A DNA stretch of 64,000 nt from Cloeon dipterum (GCF_949628265.1 NC_088790.1:9118545-9182544), one strand, 5' to 3'; shown: positions 22,910 to 34,580, counted from the stretch's first letter. Notes: generated by a model from the sequence alone, not told the origin. Translations and numbers: made by a program.

Positions 22910-23691
22910 CTGCCCAACAATTTTTTTTTCAATACGCTTTAATTTCCTGAATTGTGAGGGCCGAACGACTGTTAAAAAATTGTCTTAATTCTGTGATTTC
23001 AGAACCGGATGAAACCTTGTGTTGAATTTACCTTTATATTCTCAATTTGCTACAACCATTCTCCTTCAAGATATTTTTACCCACCAAAACCACAACCACA
23101 ATCTATATTTGAAGACAATTCTAGCGATACAATTTTTCAGCAAAGCCTTCTTAAAATTATTTTCTTCAAATCAGATTTTTCTTCAGTCTTTTTTTCAGGG
23201 TCCAAAATCCAGCGCCATGCACAAATTTAAATAGATAATAAATTCGACGGTAAGGCACATTGAAATAAAGTCTTCCAGAATTTCATTTTCTATACACAGA
23301 GAAATAAGTGAGTGCATTGATTGTAGCCACCACCAAACTAAATTCTCTCCCCTGATCATCCGTAAGAAGAAACTTCAGCGTGGAATTATACTTGGATATC
23401 TCCAAGTTTGCCTAACTCGAAACTATAGTGCATTTTGGCAGGTATTCCAAAATTCCGATTTATTCCAACCTACTTTAATTTGCATATCTGGTACTTACTA
23501 CGAAAAACTTCGTAACCTATAAACGTTATCCGCTGGCGTTCAAAACTTAAATTATGTTGATATCAATTTCATTCAAATAGCCATAAATTAATCAAAATTA
23601 ATTTGATTTTATTATTTACATCTCTATTTTTCTTTTGGTCGAGGTAAAGCTCTGAGAACTTTGCATGCGTAATGGTCTTCAAGCTGGAGGC

Positions 23692-23912
23692 TCAGTTGCT
23701 AAATTGGCATGCTTGTGTGTCCATGTGATACTTTAGGTTTTTGGGAAAGCTGAATGTTCTGTCGCAAATGGGACACTTTGTTGCACCTAAATGCGACTTT
23801 ATGTGCTGATAGCAGTTTTGGCGACGAGAGTAGATATTTTGACAGTAGGGGCACCGAAAATTGGAGCCGACCTTCAAAGGGACCGGTTTGATGGTGATGT
23901 CATTCTCCAATC
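23692..23912 (-). CDS. Z10: zinc-finger terminal exon of BTB gene (duplicate of Z12)
   Basis: Acceptor CACTTTTTGCAG, then (G)GA in phase 1 (GLENDITIKPV...). Two fingers, CPYC...H...H and CPIC...H-x4-C, and a stop after QFSN. It has the same length and structure as Z12, and the reading frame and splice site are preserved, so it is probably functional. Confidence 0.82.
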
Positions 23913-24308
23913 CTGCAAAAAGTGCATAATTATATTTCAATCATTTATTGGTTTTTGCTTAATTTAATTGATTTGAAAGCATGATTTTTAAATTTTCTTC
24001 GCCCTTTCAGAATTTATAAATTTTTACGTTTTTTTTTTCAGACGCATCTAAACTGCAAAGCCTATATCACTTCCAAGAGACCTGCTCACTCAGTTATCGC
24101 CAGGGACGAGAATTGAGTAGGATTATTTTCGATTTGGCCAAGTTTGGAAAATTTGACAATTTTTTGAATTTTTGAAACGTTCTGAAGCGTCATTCAAAGA
24201 AATGGCGCAGACGAGGCTTCAAGAGACAATTTTCTAAGGAGAATTACTCGCAGGGACTATTTCTCACATGACACATTTAATTTTAGGCATCATGATTCAG
24301 CACGAGGC

Positions 24309-24385
24309 TCAACTCATCGCTTGGCTATGTGAACGATCTTTGCGTGTAGCTTGAGATTGGCGGCGGTGCTAGCGACGTGGTAGTG
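24309..24385 (-). pseudogene. truncated copy of the Z11 3' end
   Basis: Nearly identical to the terminal part of Z11 (the last codons of its fourth finger), ending at the duplication breakpoint. It has no acceptor or upstream fingers and is inert as an exon. Confidence 0.7.
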
Positions 24386-24679
24386 AACATTGTTATTTAA
24401 CATAATGTGTTGTCTGGTGAACACAAATAAAGATATCATTCATAAATAACGAAAATGAACGATTTTTATTGCATGAATTTACACTGACGAGTAGAGGTAA
24501 TTACAAACTCGTAAGTTCTGTTGACAATTTTAAATTGTGAATTATGGAAAAGCGAACGCATCCTATCACCAAAGTCCATTAGAGAAATCACCGCTTGAAA
24601 ACGATCACAATTTGCCTTCGCTTGGCTGGGATCGGAAGTGTGTGGCTTCATGTCTTGTATTGAACCCAGCGTTTTTTTT

Positions 24680-25068
24680 TTAAGTTCCACTATACTTATT
24701 GCACGTCTTCTTATGGTTACTGAGGATGGAAAGGCTGCCGAAGACCATTTGACAGTTGCTGCACGTGGTGTGCTCCTGGTGTTCGGTGGCCATGTGGTGC
24801 TGCAGTAGACTCTCGTTAAAGAAGGCAAAGTTGCACAGCAGACACGTGGTCTCGCCCAAGTGCGCCTTGTAGTGGCTTGCGAAGTTAACCTCGTTCATGA
24901 TGTCCACCTTGCACACGGGGCACGTGAAACGACCGGACTGCGTCGACATTGCGTTCTTGGCCAGCACCGGCAGGCACGCGGCCTGCTTCTTTCTCGTTCC
25001 CTGTTGCTTCTTGGCCTTCTTAGCAATCTTGGCCGACGGCACCCTGCGTACCGGCCTCGCCAACGGCC
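24680..25068 (-). CDS. Z9: zinc-finger terminal exon of BTB gene
   Basis: Acceptor GCTTTTCGCAG, then (G)GG in phase 1. A basic lead-in rich in Arg, Lys and Ala (GPLARPVRRVPSAKIAKKAK) could act as a nuclear-localisation or DNA-backbone contact segment. Three fingers start CPVC, CLLC and CSNC, linked by LGETTC and HQEHTTC. The last ends H-K-K-T-C (C2HC). It stops after NKYSGT. Confidence 0.83.
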
Positions 25069-25657
25069 CTGCGAAAAGCAAAATGTTTGTGTATATATGC
25101 TTGATCTCCCCCCTAAAGCTTGCTTTTTAATTGAGAAACAGGAAAGCGGATTAATTTTCAAAATCAAACCTGCATTTCGAATGCCCTGGAATTTGCTTTT
25201 TGCGAATGTTGACGTTGAGACTCATTCGCTGTGCGCAAATTCATTTTAAAATCGCGTACACAACCAAATCGTCAAAGTTAAAAAATGGTAATCTAATTTA
25301 AAGCTACATGACAAAATAAATAGTTCAACTTGAAAAGGAGAGGGTTATTTAAAATCTGCCTTTCGTTAAATTTGCGTAGTTTTTAATGAGATAAGTTCAG
25401 CGTTTCTAACTCGTTGCTTTTTACAGTTTCCATTGTTACGGCGTAAATATAAAAACCCTAATACCATTCCTTATTATCAAAGCACTACATCCAATATAGC
25501 GAATCTATCAAAATCACAATAGCATTTTTCTAGAGAAATTTATAATTTCTCAGTCCACAAGTAATGTAAAATAATCAAGAGGCGGTGACAAATATAATTA
25601 AAATAATGTTCTCTATCGCCACCCCGATTAAAAGAGGCGCGGCCAACACAAATGAAC

Positions 25658-25881
25658 TCAAAACTTCTTGGGCGACTGTTGGGTGGCGTGGACGGTGGCG
25701 TTGTGCCTGTGCAGGGCCTGCATGAAACTGAACACCTTGTTGCACAAGTGGCAGGTGGTGTTGCCCAAGTGCATCTGCTCGTGCGACCAGCAGTTGCTCT
25801 TAGTGCGGAACATCCGCGCGCAGAACTGACACGCGTAGTCCATGCCGCCGCTGCTGAAATTATAGTCGCGCTGCCGTTTGC
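25658..25881 (-). CDS. Z8: two-finger terminal exon of BTB gene
   Basis: Acceptor TTATGGTTGCAG, then (G)GC in phase 1 (GKRQRDYNFSSGG...). Two fingers, CQFC...H...H and CHLC...H....H, linked by LGNTTC, and a stop after QQSPKKF. It belongs to the promoter-proximal subtype, with W-S-H at the first His and C2H2 ends. Confidence 0.82.
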
Positions 25882-26501
25882 CTGCAACCATAAGCACACC
25901 CACTCGGTTTACACTTTTCAATCGCCGCCGCAACTACAACCGCCCCAGTTCATTGAACAATAAGTTTACAGGAGGTGTTCCTATCACATGCAGGGGATTT
26001 GGACAAATGGGATAGCAGAGTGGGGAAAAATATCACAATGGTTTGAAGGGGATTTTATTATAATCGCACGTACTTTACACATTATTCTCTTATCTTTTAT
26101 AGCTTGGATTTTGTCAAAACTTTGTTTTTTTTCTAATTTTAGCACTCTTAAATTTTTTTAAAAACTGTTAGATATTAAAATTAATTTATTTTCAATTAAA
26201 TATATTTTGTCTTTTATAAGGGTGCTACTGTGGTCGAAAAAAGGAAATAAATTAAGTTTTTAAGCAACATGGGTTTAATTTCGTTCTTCGTTCCAATTTT
26301 TTAAGGTAAATAGGAAGTTTTATTTCATTTTATTCAGTTTATTTTGGAGAGTAGGTTAATGTTTCGTGAGGTGCACTTTCAAAGAGGAAGGAAGCCTTTT
26401 ACAAAGTGAATATAGATAAAAGCGTGCTGGCGGGCTACTCAACTTATCACGGAATTCAGTTTATATTCTTGCTTTCCGCTTCGTTCAACGCCACTGCAAA
26501 A

Positions 26502-27770
26502 ATGGTGCGACGACGCAACCTCGTGCGTAAAATATGTGCAATTTTTGCAATTGTGATTTGTCTCGTCTTGCAAATGAGACAAACGGGACACATTGAGGAA
26601 AATTACTCCAGGCTCAGCGAGGGACAGATCGAGCAAATTGCGGTTTGACTTATTTGAAAAGCGCGATGGGCATTTTTAAATTAAAGCAAATTAACTGCAG
26701 GAAGGGGCCGCTGCTGACATGGAAAAGAGGCGAAACCTCGTTAAAAACGTGTGCAAGAAGTACCGTTTGGGCTTGTACGAAGTCAAGGGGAAAAAGTCGC
26801 AGCTCTTCGACCATCCTCGCATTGCGATCGACCACCATTTCATTATTCTCCAGTGCGGTTATAGGACAAAATATTTATCCACCTCATTTGATAAGCTCTC
26901 AATTTCATTTTTTCCTATTGCGTTTTTATATCTGGATTTATCGGTTAAAAATTTATCTTTTCCATTTGGAGGGAGCACAACCTGACGTACTGCCCAATAA
27001 ATAAAGCGGCGTCGAGCACGTGGCGCCACCATGTGCTGCATTTGACCGGAATCTCAGGATCCATTCCTCAGGGTAGCATTCTCGACCTGCACCAGGTGTG
27101 TCTTGGCCCTACCCTCTTTCTTGACTGATCTTAACAAGCTGGGAAAGGCGCTGACAAGTAGTATCAAGATGGTGACGGTGCGGCACCCATTCGTGCGACT
27201 CGTGTCCGCCTTCAGGGACAAGCTGGAGAACGTGTCCGCCACGCCAAACAACCCCAAACAGTTATACTCGCGGCTAGTGTGGGGCAAGATCGAAGCCAGA
27301 ACCGGCAGCCGCGGTTCCGGTGACGTCACCTTCCGCCAATTCGTCCGACATCTCATCGCTGAGCCCGCGGAAGAGTAAGGGAGAAAATATGCAGATAAAA
27401 GATTAGATTTTGAAAAAGTTCGAATTTATTACTATTATTAATTTTGTCATCATATTTAAGTTTGGACGAGCACTGGCGTCCGTTTTACGTGCAGTGCATG
27501 CCGTGCGTGGTGAATTACGACGTGATCGCGCACGTGGAGACACTATTCAGAGACCAGATGTACCTGATCAGGGCAGCTAGGCTTGAGGGCAAAATACGAC
27601 CAGCGTGGCAGAACAGGGCGGCTTCCGGCGCCATTGACCCTAGCCGATATTTCCAGCAACTCTCCAAGAACGATGTACGCCGTCTGCACGGAAAATTCAG
27701 GCTCGACTTTGAGCTCTTCGGGTATGACCAACTTGAAAGCTACCTCACGTTCGCAAAAGAAAAAGACTAG
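26502..27770 (+). CDS. carbohydrate sulfotransferase (CHST8-14 type), nested antisense in the BTB gene
   Basis: Exons 26502-26642, 26701-26852, 26972-27095, 27139-27374 and 27461-27770 give about 320 residues. The N-terminus MVRRRNLVRK plus a hydrophobic run (ICAIFAIVICLVLQM) is a type II Golgi signal anchor. The 5'-PAPS-binding loop is seen as CPINKAASSTW, the equivalent of PKVACTNW in vertebrate members. The 3'-phosphate site is VRHPFVRLVSAFRDK. The C-terminus DELFGYD..-like end (FELFGYDQLESY) is typical of the Sulfotransfer_2 family, which sulfates GalNAc or related sugars on glycans. Some splice sites are unusual (donor CCA|GTGCGG, first donor GTTTGA, a 44-bp intron) and the N-terminal join is the weakest. 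An upstream in-frame ATG at 26406 exists, but the start at 26502 gives the standard topology. Confidence 0.78.
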
Positions 27771-28582
27771 AATAATTCAGCAGCAGAATTTTATTCTAGG
27801 CTCTTTGAAAAGTTTACAAATATTACTATGTACAGGTTTAAAAAGAGACGCATTGGTCAGTTGCCGGTGTAATCTCAATAGTGCTAGTCCTTCTATGTTA
27901 CAAAAGCAAAATAAAGAGAGATCTACAGTAGCATTTCTAGTCTTTTAGTTATGAACACGAAAATATATTGATTAGGAAAATAATAGAGGAACGTTAAATT
28001 TGTTCAATGTTAATGGCACTTGACGGATCACTCTTTTCTCCGTCAGATTCCACGTTATTTTTATAAGCAAAGGATTTTTAAATGTTCGATTATACTACCA
28101 GCAAAAACCAAAAACAAAAACTAGCTTGAGAATACATAGCATCAGTACTACCAACAGGGCTGGGAATCTTTCGTGGAGTTACTCAAACTTGCAGGTCAGT
28201 GGTTTATTGCGGTTTTCACCAGTTTCGTGAGGGTGTTTGCACTTAATTTAAGAAGCTAGTAATTCACCATTTTTACCATTGAAACCAATGATAAACGGCA
28301 CTAGAAAATCTGGCATTTGGTTTTTCCCCATAAAAATTATAACATAACAAATTTTATTAAAATTTCGCCACATAAGACTTGGTAAGAGAGCTAAAACGGC
28401 AAAAATCAATTGCTCCAAATTTGTTCGCAGTGTATGCAAAAACTCGGAAGAAACTAGCCGCATAATACCAGATCTGCAAAAAACTGAGTGATTCCCATGC
28501 CCAGCAACCAGACTAAACTTAATCTCTGAGGGGCTATGATAAAATATAATTCTTTCAACATTTTTTAAGTAAAATAGCTTGG

Positions 28583-29070
28583 CTAGTGTCTTTTGGTGTG
28601 CGTTTTCATGTGATGCTTGAGGCTGGTAACGCAGCTGAGCACGCGTCCGCATATGTTGCACTTGGTGTTGCCAAGATGCACGTGCAGGTGGTTCAGGCAC
28701 GGTTCGTTGAAATTGAAGCTTTTGAAGCATATCGAGCAGATGAACTTTCCATCGCGCCTAATCACCTTGCTCGACAGCGTCTCACCCGCCTTCAGGGTCA
28801 GCGACGTAAGGGTGGCCAGATCGGAGCGGCTCGACCGCGTCTTTGTCTCCTGCTTCTCTACGGGGGTGGCAGCCGGGGCAGGGGGGGCGATCTCGTCATT
28901 CGGGTGGAAGGCGGCCACGTGGTTGAGGAGCCGCTTGTGCTGGCGGTACGCCTTGCCGCACCACTCGCATTCCAGCTCAAGCAGCACCCCGTCCGGCGCC
29001 ACCTCCACCTCCAGTGGCTCCTCCACCCCCTCCTCCGTAGCCGCCATAAAGAGGTCGTCGACCTGCGAAC
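28583..29070 (-). CDS. Z7: long zinc-finger terminal exon of BTB gene with a spacer
   Basis: Acceptor GGTGTTTGCAG, then (G)GT in phase 1 (GSQVDDLFMAA...). An acidic lead-in is followed by an isolated finger CEWC...H....H. Then comes a roughly 50-residue Pro/Ala/Ser/Thr spacer with KTRSSRSD, and two adjacent fingers CSIC and CNIC linked by LGNTKC. The stop comes after TKRH. The split finger arrangement is unique among the array ends and suggests bipartite DNA recognition. Confidence 0.82.
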
Positions 29071-29592
29071 CTGCAAACACCAGCCAGCCACTTTAGCAAT
29101 CGCCACCGACCTACGCCCGCCTGCACCGCCAAGCAATTTTTCCTTGGTTTAATATTATATATGTATTCTATAAGAAATAAGGATGATTTTGAGTCAAATG
29201 TGTTTTAGACCCGGGGCATTCATGATCCGGTAATATCTTTGGAGAGTATTTTATGAAGAAAGAGTGGTTGCAACCTACTTACATATTTTCCGTCCGTATA
29301 TATAGCTAGCTCGCAATACTGACAATTTCGCACCGTCTGATCCAAAGACAATAGCTTCATTTTCTAATATTTTTTTTATTTAAACGTATTCTCTTAGTAA
29401 TTAGCATTTAAAACAACAAACAATAGCTATTAGGAGCACCAGAGTCTCCTATTTGAATCAAATTTTCAAAGTGAAAATTTTTAATTTTATATTCATTCTC
29501 TTGTAGTACAACTTAGACAGGATAGCTGGCATGAATTATTTTCTGTTATTTTGATGCAGACAACCAGTTAATTCCATTAATTCTTGAGTGAT

Positions 29593-29840
29593 TCAGGGGA
29601 TAGCGTGGATTTTGGCCATGTGCTTGCTGAGCGCTGAGAGGCGAGAAAAGCCCCGGCCGCAGACTATGCAGGTTGTGCTGCCAAAGTGCTTATGCGAGTG
29701 ATTGAGACAAGCGTCGAAGGTACGGTACATGCGCTGGCACACGCTGCAGATAAAGTGGCCATCCCTGCATATCACCCGATTGTTCTGCGGCACATCCAGT
29801 GTCATCAAACTCGGCGGCGCACCCATAACGCCGACTGACC
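29593..29840 (-). CDS. Z6: two-finger terminal exon of BTB gene
   Basis: Acceptor GGGCATTTTCAG, then (G)GG in phase 1 (GSVGVMGAPPS...). Two fingers, CSVC...H...H and CIVC...H....H, linked by FGSTTC, with a short tail HAIP and a stop. The lead-in ends VICRDGHFICSVC, matching the R-D-G-x-F-x-C pattern of its neighbours Z7 and Z2. Confidence 0.82.
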
Positions 29841-30012
29841 CTGAAAATGCCCCATAAAATGACATTGTTTATTGGATAAAATTCTATAAATCTTCACTCG
29901 TCTGCAAAATTTTTAAAATTTCAATTTGGGAATGGCCGTTACTTGAAACCAGGGATACATATAAAAAAAAATAATGACAACCAACTCAAGACATGTTAAG
30001 CGACGTATTTAT

Positions 30013-30383
30013 TTATTTATTTTCTTCATTGCTTAGGATCCCAACTGAAGTTGAAAGATTAGAAACAGCAGTATTTCCGAACGGGCTAGGCTGAGTTGGA
30101 CGCGCGTAGTGTTTAGCGCACGTTTCGGAACGCTTAGCGTGCCTGCGGAGTTGATACTTGGAGGGGAAGGTGCGGTCGCAGTGGCCGCAGCTAACCAAGC
30201 CGAGGTGCTCTTCGCGGTGCTTATATAAAGCGCTGCGGTTGGACAGCACCTTGTGGCACATGTCGCACTTGGTTTTGCCCAGGTGCAGATCATAATGCGC
30301 TAAGAAGCCGGCGCGCGAGCTATAGCTCTTCCGGCACACACCGCACTGGAAACGTCCATTCCGCAACATCACCACCGGCCTAT
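30013..30383 (-). CDS. Z5: zinc-finger terminal exon of BTB gene
   Basis: Acceptor CGCCTTGCAG, then (G)AT in phase 1 (DRPVVMLRNGRFQC...). Three fingers start CGVC, CDMC and CGHC, linked by LGKTKC and LGLVSC, the last ending H-x6-C. A Ser/Thr/Pro/Asn-rich tail of about 40 residues without fingers ends at NEENK. Confidence 0.82.
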
Positions 30384-30838
30384 CTGCAAGGCGATCAGTT
30401 TTATGTTGAATACCACCTTTCCGTTTTTTTAGACTTGAAATGTCTAATGACGAGGGTCTATTTTCCAGAAGACCCAAGACAAACTCATAAATAAAACATT
30501 TTAAATTGTCGATCACGACCTTTCTTTGTGGCAGCCACCTTTCCCCCAACACCTGTGTCTAGACCCCTCTAAACTACCGTAACCTGCTTGTGTGAGTGAC
30601 TAGCAATACAATAAATGACCTAGGTGCGGAAGCGCTAACACGGCTTTTTCCTTATCAGGACTGGGCCCATATCACTGATGCTCAGAATCCCTTATTATTC
30701 GTTTGTCATTGATTCACAGCCCCTCAAAGCGCAAAAAAGGAAATTTCTGCCATAGTGCAATAAAATGACACCACGGATGTCGATCATGTCAAGCATTTTA
30801 TTCAGCGTAAGTTTGCGGAGAAAACTCTGTTAATTACG

Positions 30839-31140
30839 TTAGTCAGAGAGGTCGGAGTGGACGCTGCGCTTGTGTCTGTCGCGCCCGGCGGTACAACTGA
30901 AGGTTTTCCCGCAAATGTTGCACAGTGTGGATCCGGCGTCAGTGTGGGTACGTTCGTGCTTTTTGAAGTCGCTGCGACAGGTGAAGTGCTTGCCGCACAC
31001 GCGACACGTAGCATCGCCTTGATGAACGTACGCGTGCGAGCGCAACGTACGTAGGTGCGCGAACGCCTTGCCGCAAACGCCACACAAGAATTTGCCGTTT
31101 CTCAGCAGCAGCACCTGTTTTTCCGTCCGCAATGGCTCGA
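30839..31140 (-). CDS. Z4: zinc-finger terminal exon of BTB gene
   Basis: Acceptor TTTTTTGGTTGCAG, then (G)TC in phase 1 (VEPLRTEKQVLLLRNGKF...). Three fingers start CGVC, CRVC and CNIC, linked by QGDATC and TDAGSTLC. It ends HSDLSD and a stop. The longer second linker differs from the other ends. Confidence 0.82.
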
Positions 31141-31666
31141 CTGCAACCAAAAAATACACCGAGCCACTTTAGTCTCTCGCCATCGCTTGCTCTTTATATT
31201 TGCCTTGCTTTACCTTCTCATATATTACCCTGCCTTTAGTTTCCGAAATTGATCATGGCCCACGGGTAGGAGAGAAGGGTTATTAAGATTCAAATTTTTA
31301 ACCCGCAATCAAATAAAAACGTGTCAGTAAAACTACAAAATGTTGGCGATAAAGTATATAACACGGGAAAATACTATCAGTAATTTTAAGTAGTTTAAAA
31401 TTATTTATTGTGCTTCTAGAGCTTCATGTATATTTTTTCTTTCATGAAATACTGACCAGTATTTTTGGTTCCCTGGGCAGTCTTTCTTTACCCTGAACAA
31501 TAGCTACCATTTTGCTACTTAAAAAAATTTATAACTACACTTAAACATATTTTCAAGTGATCGTAGTGAACGCAGTTAGAATAAAATCTGCACGGTGTTT
31601 GATTTGCGATGATTAGACTCTGTTTTTATTGATAATGCGGGGCGTGACAGCAGGAGGCGGGGGCAG

Positions 31667-32022
31667 TCACTTATGGCTCCTGCTTTTGGTGCTGGCGGTG
31701 GGCTTTTTATGCGCGGTCTGCACGTGCCGGCCGAGGTTGTGGATGGTGCTGAAACTCTTTCCGCACTCGTGGCACTTGGTCTTGGCGAGGTGCACTTTGA
31801 CGTGCTCGTTCAGGTGGTGGCGGTAGTTGAACGTTTTGCCGCACGTACGGCACGTCGTGTTGCCCAGGTGCACGTGCGTGTGCGAGCGGCACGTGCGGTA
31901 GTGGCTGAACACCTTGCGGCACCATCCACATTCAAACCTCGAGTTTGGCCGCTTTATGATGCTCACTTTCGTCTCGCCCAACCGACAATTCGCTAACTCG
32001 CTCGGGTCCAAAAAGTGCCGCC
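31667..32022 (-). CDS. Z3: zinc-finger terminal exon of BTB gene
   Basis: Acceptor GATCAACTTGCAG, then (G)GG in phase 1 (GRHFLDPSELANC...). Three regular fingers start CGWC, CRTC and CHEC, linked by LGNTTC and LAKTKC, then a basic Ser/Thr/Lys tail (KKPTASTKSRSHK) and a stop. Confidence 0.83.
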
Positions 32023-32536
32023 CTGCAAGTTGATCAACATCACATCAGTGCCACCTTTTCACTTTTATTTGCCTAAATTTAGTTTTTTTTTAATTAAATT
32101 AGTCTGCTCATCCAGATGCTTGTCCCAAGCAACATTTTTAGTGCGCCTCGACCAAAGCAATTTTGGATTTAGGCTTTAGTATATGTACACGGCTCTTTGA
32201 GAAATTCCCCCCTTGTATACTTCGCTTAAAATTCAATTAAAAACCACCACAAATTCATGCTGCGTTCCATTTCCCTATCAGATAAATTCCATTTTAATTC
32301 AAATTGCAATTTTAGCTTTATTGCATTACCTATCACAATTTATTGGGAATAAATGAAGCCAGACTTCATCCTTGTTGTTCTATTCCACTCGTCGTTTTAA
32401 TTCTCGCTTGTACTCGCAGTTCAATTCTGATTTGCAATCTAGTGCTTCTGTTTTAAGTTCGCAATTAACACAAAGAATAGTCACCGTTGTTTAATTGTCA
32501 CCAGTTAAGTTCTTGTTTATTACAATTCTACGATAT

Positions 32537-32802
32537 CTATGAGATTCGCGGAGGTATGTAATTATGGTGAGTTTTCAAGTGTCTCAAGAAGTTTCGGCGG
32601 AAACGGAAAACTTTGCCGCACATCTCGCAAGTGGTGTCGCCGAGGTGGAAAAATAGGTGAGACCGGCACGTGCTGCGGTGCTTAAATGACTGCCCGCACA
32701 CGCTGCACAAGATCAGGCCATCGCGTTCTATTATTTCAACTTTGACATTGCTCACATCGGCCTTCGACAACGAGAACGCCGACTCGATGATCACGGCCTC
32801 TC
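32537..32802 (-). CDS. Z2: two-finger terminal exon of BTB gene
   Basis: Acceptor TTTGGTTGCAG, then (G)GA in phase 1 (GEAVIIESAFSLSKADV...). Two fingers, CSVC...H...H and CEMC...H...H, linked by LGDTTC, and a stop after YIPPRIS. The lead-in is the longest of the two-finger ends, at about 38 residues. Confidence 0.82.
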
Positions 32803-33224
32803 CTGCAACCAAACCAAGACAAAATCTCGCGTCAGAATACTCCAACAATAGGTGCTGCGGCTGCACACCAGAACTGCACACCGTCGTTTTGCTGGTCTGT
32901 GGCATAATTTAAGTTATTCGTTTAGATTTTATATTGGAGACGCCAACTCCTTGAGTATCGGTGCATAAAATATAGTTCTGTTGCAAATTAGTCATGTATA
33001 TTTTGCGGTTAAACAATGCACTAGGAATGCCAGGACTGATGTACGAAGATGATTAGCCAGAATGAAGGCCTTGAGAGCGGGAATTTTGAAAATGAACGCG
33101 GCAAGATATCAGAACTTCTGATCTACCTGAGCAAGTGGGTGTGCAGTTTTGCTGTCTATCTCCTCAACATCACAGTTAGAGATTGAATGGTTGGTTTGGT
33201 TGAGAGACTGACTAACCATTTTTC

Positions 33225-33529
33225 TTATCTTGGTTGCTGGCATTCCTGTATGAATAGTTTTTTGTGCACTTGGGCAAAATGCTGTTTGAGGTACTGCTTG
33301 GTGCTGAAGCTTTTGTTGCACGCGAGGCACGTCGTTTTGCCCGTGTGCGTGTCTAGGTGCTTGTGAAGGTGGTTAAGGTTGGTGCACACCTTGTGGCAGT
33401 AAAGGCAGACCGTGGCACCCAGGTGGAAGTGCACGTGCGACCAGCAGGTCGGGTAGTGTTTGAACGTTTTCATGCAGAATTTGCACATGAAACGCCCGTC
33501 GTCCAACCGCTTGACGCCCGCGCCCGCGC
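33225..33529 (-). CDS. Z1: zinc-finger terminal exon of BTB gene (most proximal usable end)
   Basis: Acceptor TTGTTCCGTTGCAG, then (G)GC in phase 1 (GAGAGVKRLDDGRF...). Three fingers start CKFC, CLYC and CLAC, linked by LGATVC and TGKTTC. The exon ends FIQECQQPR and a stop. The GC-rich DNA contrasts with the flanks. Confidence 0.83.
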
Positions 33530-34325
33530 CTGCAACGGAACAACAACGCCTCAAACTCTTTCTTCCAGTGTACCAAAACGAAAAATTTGCAAAACAGCGC
33601 CAGCGAGTTCGATCAAACCGTTCCAGGATTGCCCAACACAAGTGCCGCCCTTTGCCTCGTCGCTATGTTTAGTGCACTCACACGTCAACTTGTAACACAG
33701 CTTGTGATATGGCTCTAAGATAAGGTCAAAATGTCCAAAAAATTGTATTTTTAGAGTGGCCACTCGCGAATTACAATGACATATCAGTTTAGTCTCATTG
33801 AAACCACATCACAGCAATGGATTTTGTGTTTCTATTTTTATAAATTCCTAATAAAACTATAATTTTTTTTAAGCACTCGACTATCAAATTGGAGGGAAAT
33901 TGAAAGAAATTGTTACTATATTCAACGCATTTTTTTGGGAGACGTACTATGTTTCAATCCTACCGGCAATTATTATCTACGCATTATTCGTTTGAAAATA
34001 AGATTTTCAAAGGTTTCTTTGAAAAAAATTATAATATAGCGGAGCCATGCGGATACAACACCTTCATGCTATTTAGAGTAATTATGTTCGTCAAGACTAT
34101 GTACCTATGAGGCTTGACATAGTTGTGTGCCGCAAAAACTGACGGTGTCCATCCCCAAATTTAATGCTAGTTACAATATCTCGTGAAAAAGCAAAGACGA
34201 AAATTAACTTTTATGTAACACTCCCACTATATTTCATCTGGAACTTTGTTAAGAACCAGTTTTATAGCATATTTCTTAAAATTAATAATTTGCTAAGGCA
34301 CAGTAAAGACATAATTTTATCAGCT

Positions 34326-34580
34326 TTAATTCTTAGCTAGCTCGCGGTTGTGGGAACGGTCGCGGCCGACGTTGGCGTGGTCCGCAGGAATATCAGGTTG
34401 CAGGGTGCGAACGTTCCAGCGTGGAACGAAGAGGATGCTGAAAACAGAGTCGCACTGGTCGTACCTCATCAGACCGACATGCATCTTGAGGTACACCATA
34501 CACGCATTGCTATTCATGAACTAGCGGCCGCACGCGTTACACATTACCGTTTGATCGTCTCGACCCTGCTAGTAAGGACC
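34326..34580 (-). pseudogene. decayed zinc-finger exon remnant (P1) just after the common exons
   Basis: A relict acceptor CTAGCAG is followed, in the wrong phase, by VMCNACGR, a TAG stop, and then FMNSNACMVYLKMH and YDQCDSVFS. These are recognisable halves of two fingers with a broken frame and lost His/Cys positions. It would once have been the first terminal exon of the array. Confidence 0.55.

Larger units (their letters stand above)
23375..24385. repeat. tandem segmental duplication, unit 2
   Basis: Copy of 21630-22620 offset by about 1.74-1.76 kb. It carries Z10 and, at its far end (24309-24385), a fragment matching the 3' end of Z11. The similarity stops abruptly inside that exon, marking the duplication breakpoint. 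Confidence 0.85.

Noticed and set aside
22588-22988. Plus-strand ORFs of 120 and 124 codons
   Set aside because: Antisense shadow of the four-finger exon Z11.
28586-29152. Two long plus-strand ORFs (188 and 159 codons)
   Set aside because: Antisense shadows of the Z7 zinc-finger exon.
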